A stretch of DNA of 38,570 bases from contig NZ_JRFU01000101.1 in assembly GCF_003122485.1 (NCBI RefSeq), forward strand, positions 1 through 38,570, read 5' to 3'. The notes under the pieces were generated by a model. That model was not told the DNA's origin. It worked only from the letters and a program-made list of their open reading frames with translations, and made no database searches. This document shows positions 38,529 to 38,570 of this stretch, one piece after another; position 1 is the stretch's first letter; every line of letters begins with the position of its first letter. This DNA comes from Eubacterium ramulus. GTDB lineage: Bacteria > Bacillota > Clostridia > Lachnospirales > Lachnospiraceae. Position numbers and translations under genes: made by a program.

Positions 38529-38570
38529 CTCAGTCTGAGTTGAGACTCCCACTTCTGCAAGTGGTGAGTA
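38529..38570. repeat. Hairpin-rich sequence at the window end
   Basis: On the minus strand ACTCACCACTT-GCAG-AAGTGGGAGT forms a stem, followed by CTCAGACTGAG. The AAGTGGGAGT motif recalls the GTGGGAG stem of the repeats at 17698-17983 but is not a full copy. Confidence 0.35.

Overview
The window looks like a low-GC gut Firmicute of the family Lachnospiraceae (Blautia, Ruminococcus gnavus or a neighbour). This is judged from the AT-rich codon use, strong GGAGG ribosome sites, the oxygen-defence set of a strict anaerobe and several protein families typical of that group. No rRNA, tRNA or CRISPR array was seen. Species assignment is inference.

Layout. (1) 1-2.4 kb: a decayed metal-responsive locus. 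It holds an ArsR repressor, an overlapping AraC-type gene destroyed by two stop codons and an IS256-type end, a small HMA metal-binding protein and a P1B ATPase reduced to its N-terminus. (2) 2.6-14.3 kb: an oxygen, peroxide and sulfur defence island. It holds rubredoxin, hemerythrin, thioredoxin, rhodanese, a CoA-disulfide-reductase/rhodanese fusion, a Crp/Fnr regulator, Bcp peroxiredoxin, YaaA, a PerR-like repressor, a flavin reductase-rubredoxin-rubrerythrin-rubredoxin fusion, superoxide reductase and a second rubredoxin. It is broken by a CAT-like fragment, a nucleotidyltransferase gene, a group II intron and a conjugation-gene fragment. (3) 14.3-16.5 kb: debris of a mobilizable element (relaxase ends, a ParM-like start, an IS3-type transposase). 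(4) 16.5-22.0 kb: a ROK regulator, a pair of 159-bp-spaced structured repeats and a sugar or polyol operon (zinc dehydrogenase, VOC protein, GPH transporter, PfkB kinase). (5) 22.1-27.6 kb: a defence and phage graveyard. It holds a STAND-like ATPase with a damaged P-loop, a promoter-driven structured small RNA upstream of a broken Abi_2/AbiF-like gene, phage capsid remnants, an intact RelB/RelE-type pair, and a tape-measure start fused to an IS4-type and then an IS256-type fragment. (6) 27.6-38.6 kb: an ordinary chromosomal run. It holds a siroheme reductase, dCMP deaminase, NudC-like Nudix hydrolase, two rRNA methyltransferases, a small alarmone synthetase, a large HD-GYP/GGDEF membrane protein and a HAD phosphatase with an internal deletion.

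How the parts fit. The redox genes form a full reductive defence chain. SOR turns superoxide into peroxide; the rubrerythrin fusion and Bcp remove peroxide; rubredoxins, thioredoxin and the fused flavin reductase carry electrons; the rhodanese and CoADR proteins handle persulfide sulfur. PerR and Crp/Fnr homologues sit among their probable targets. The two most interesting objects are the small RNA plus AbiF-like locus near 23.84-24.2 kb and the four-module rubrerythrin fusion at 12.4-13.6 kb.
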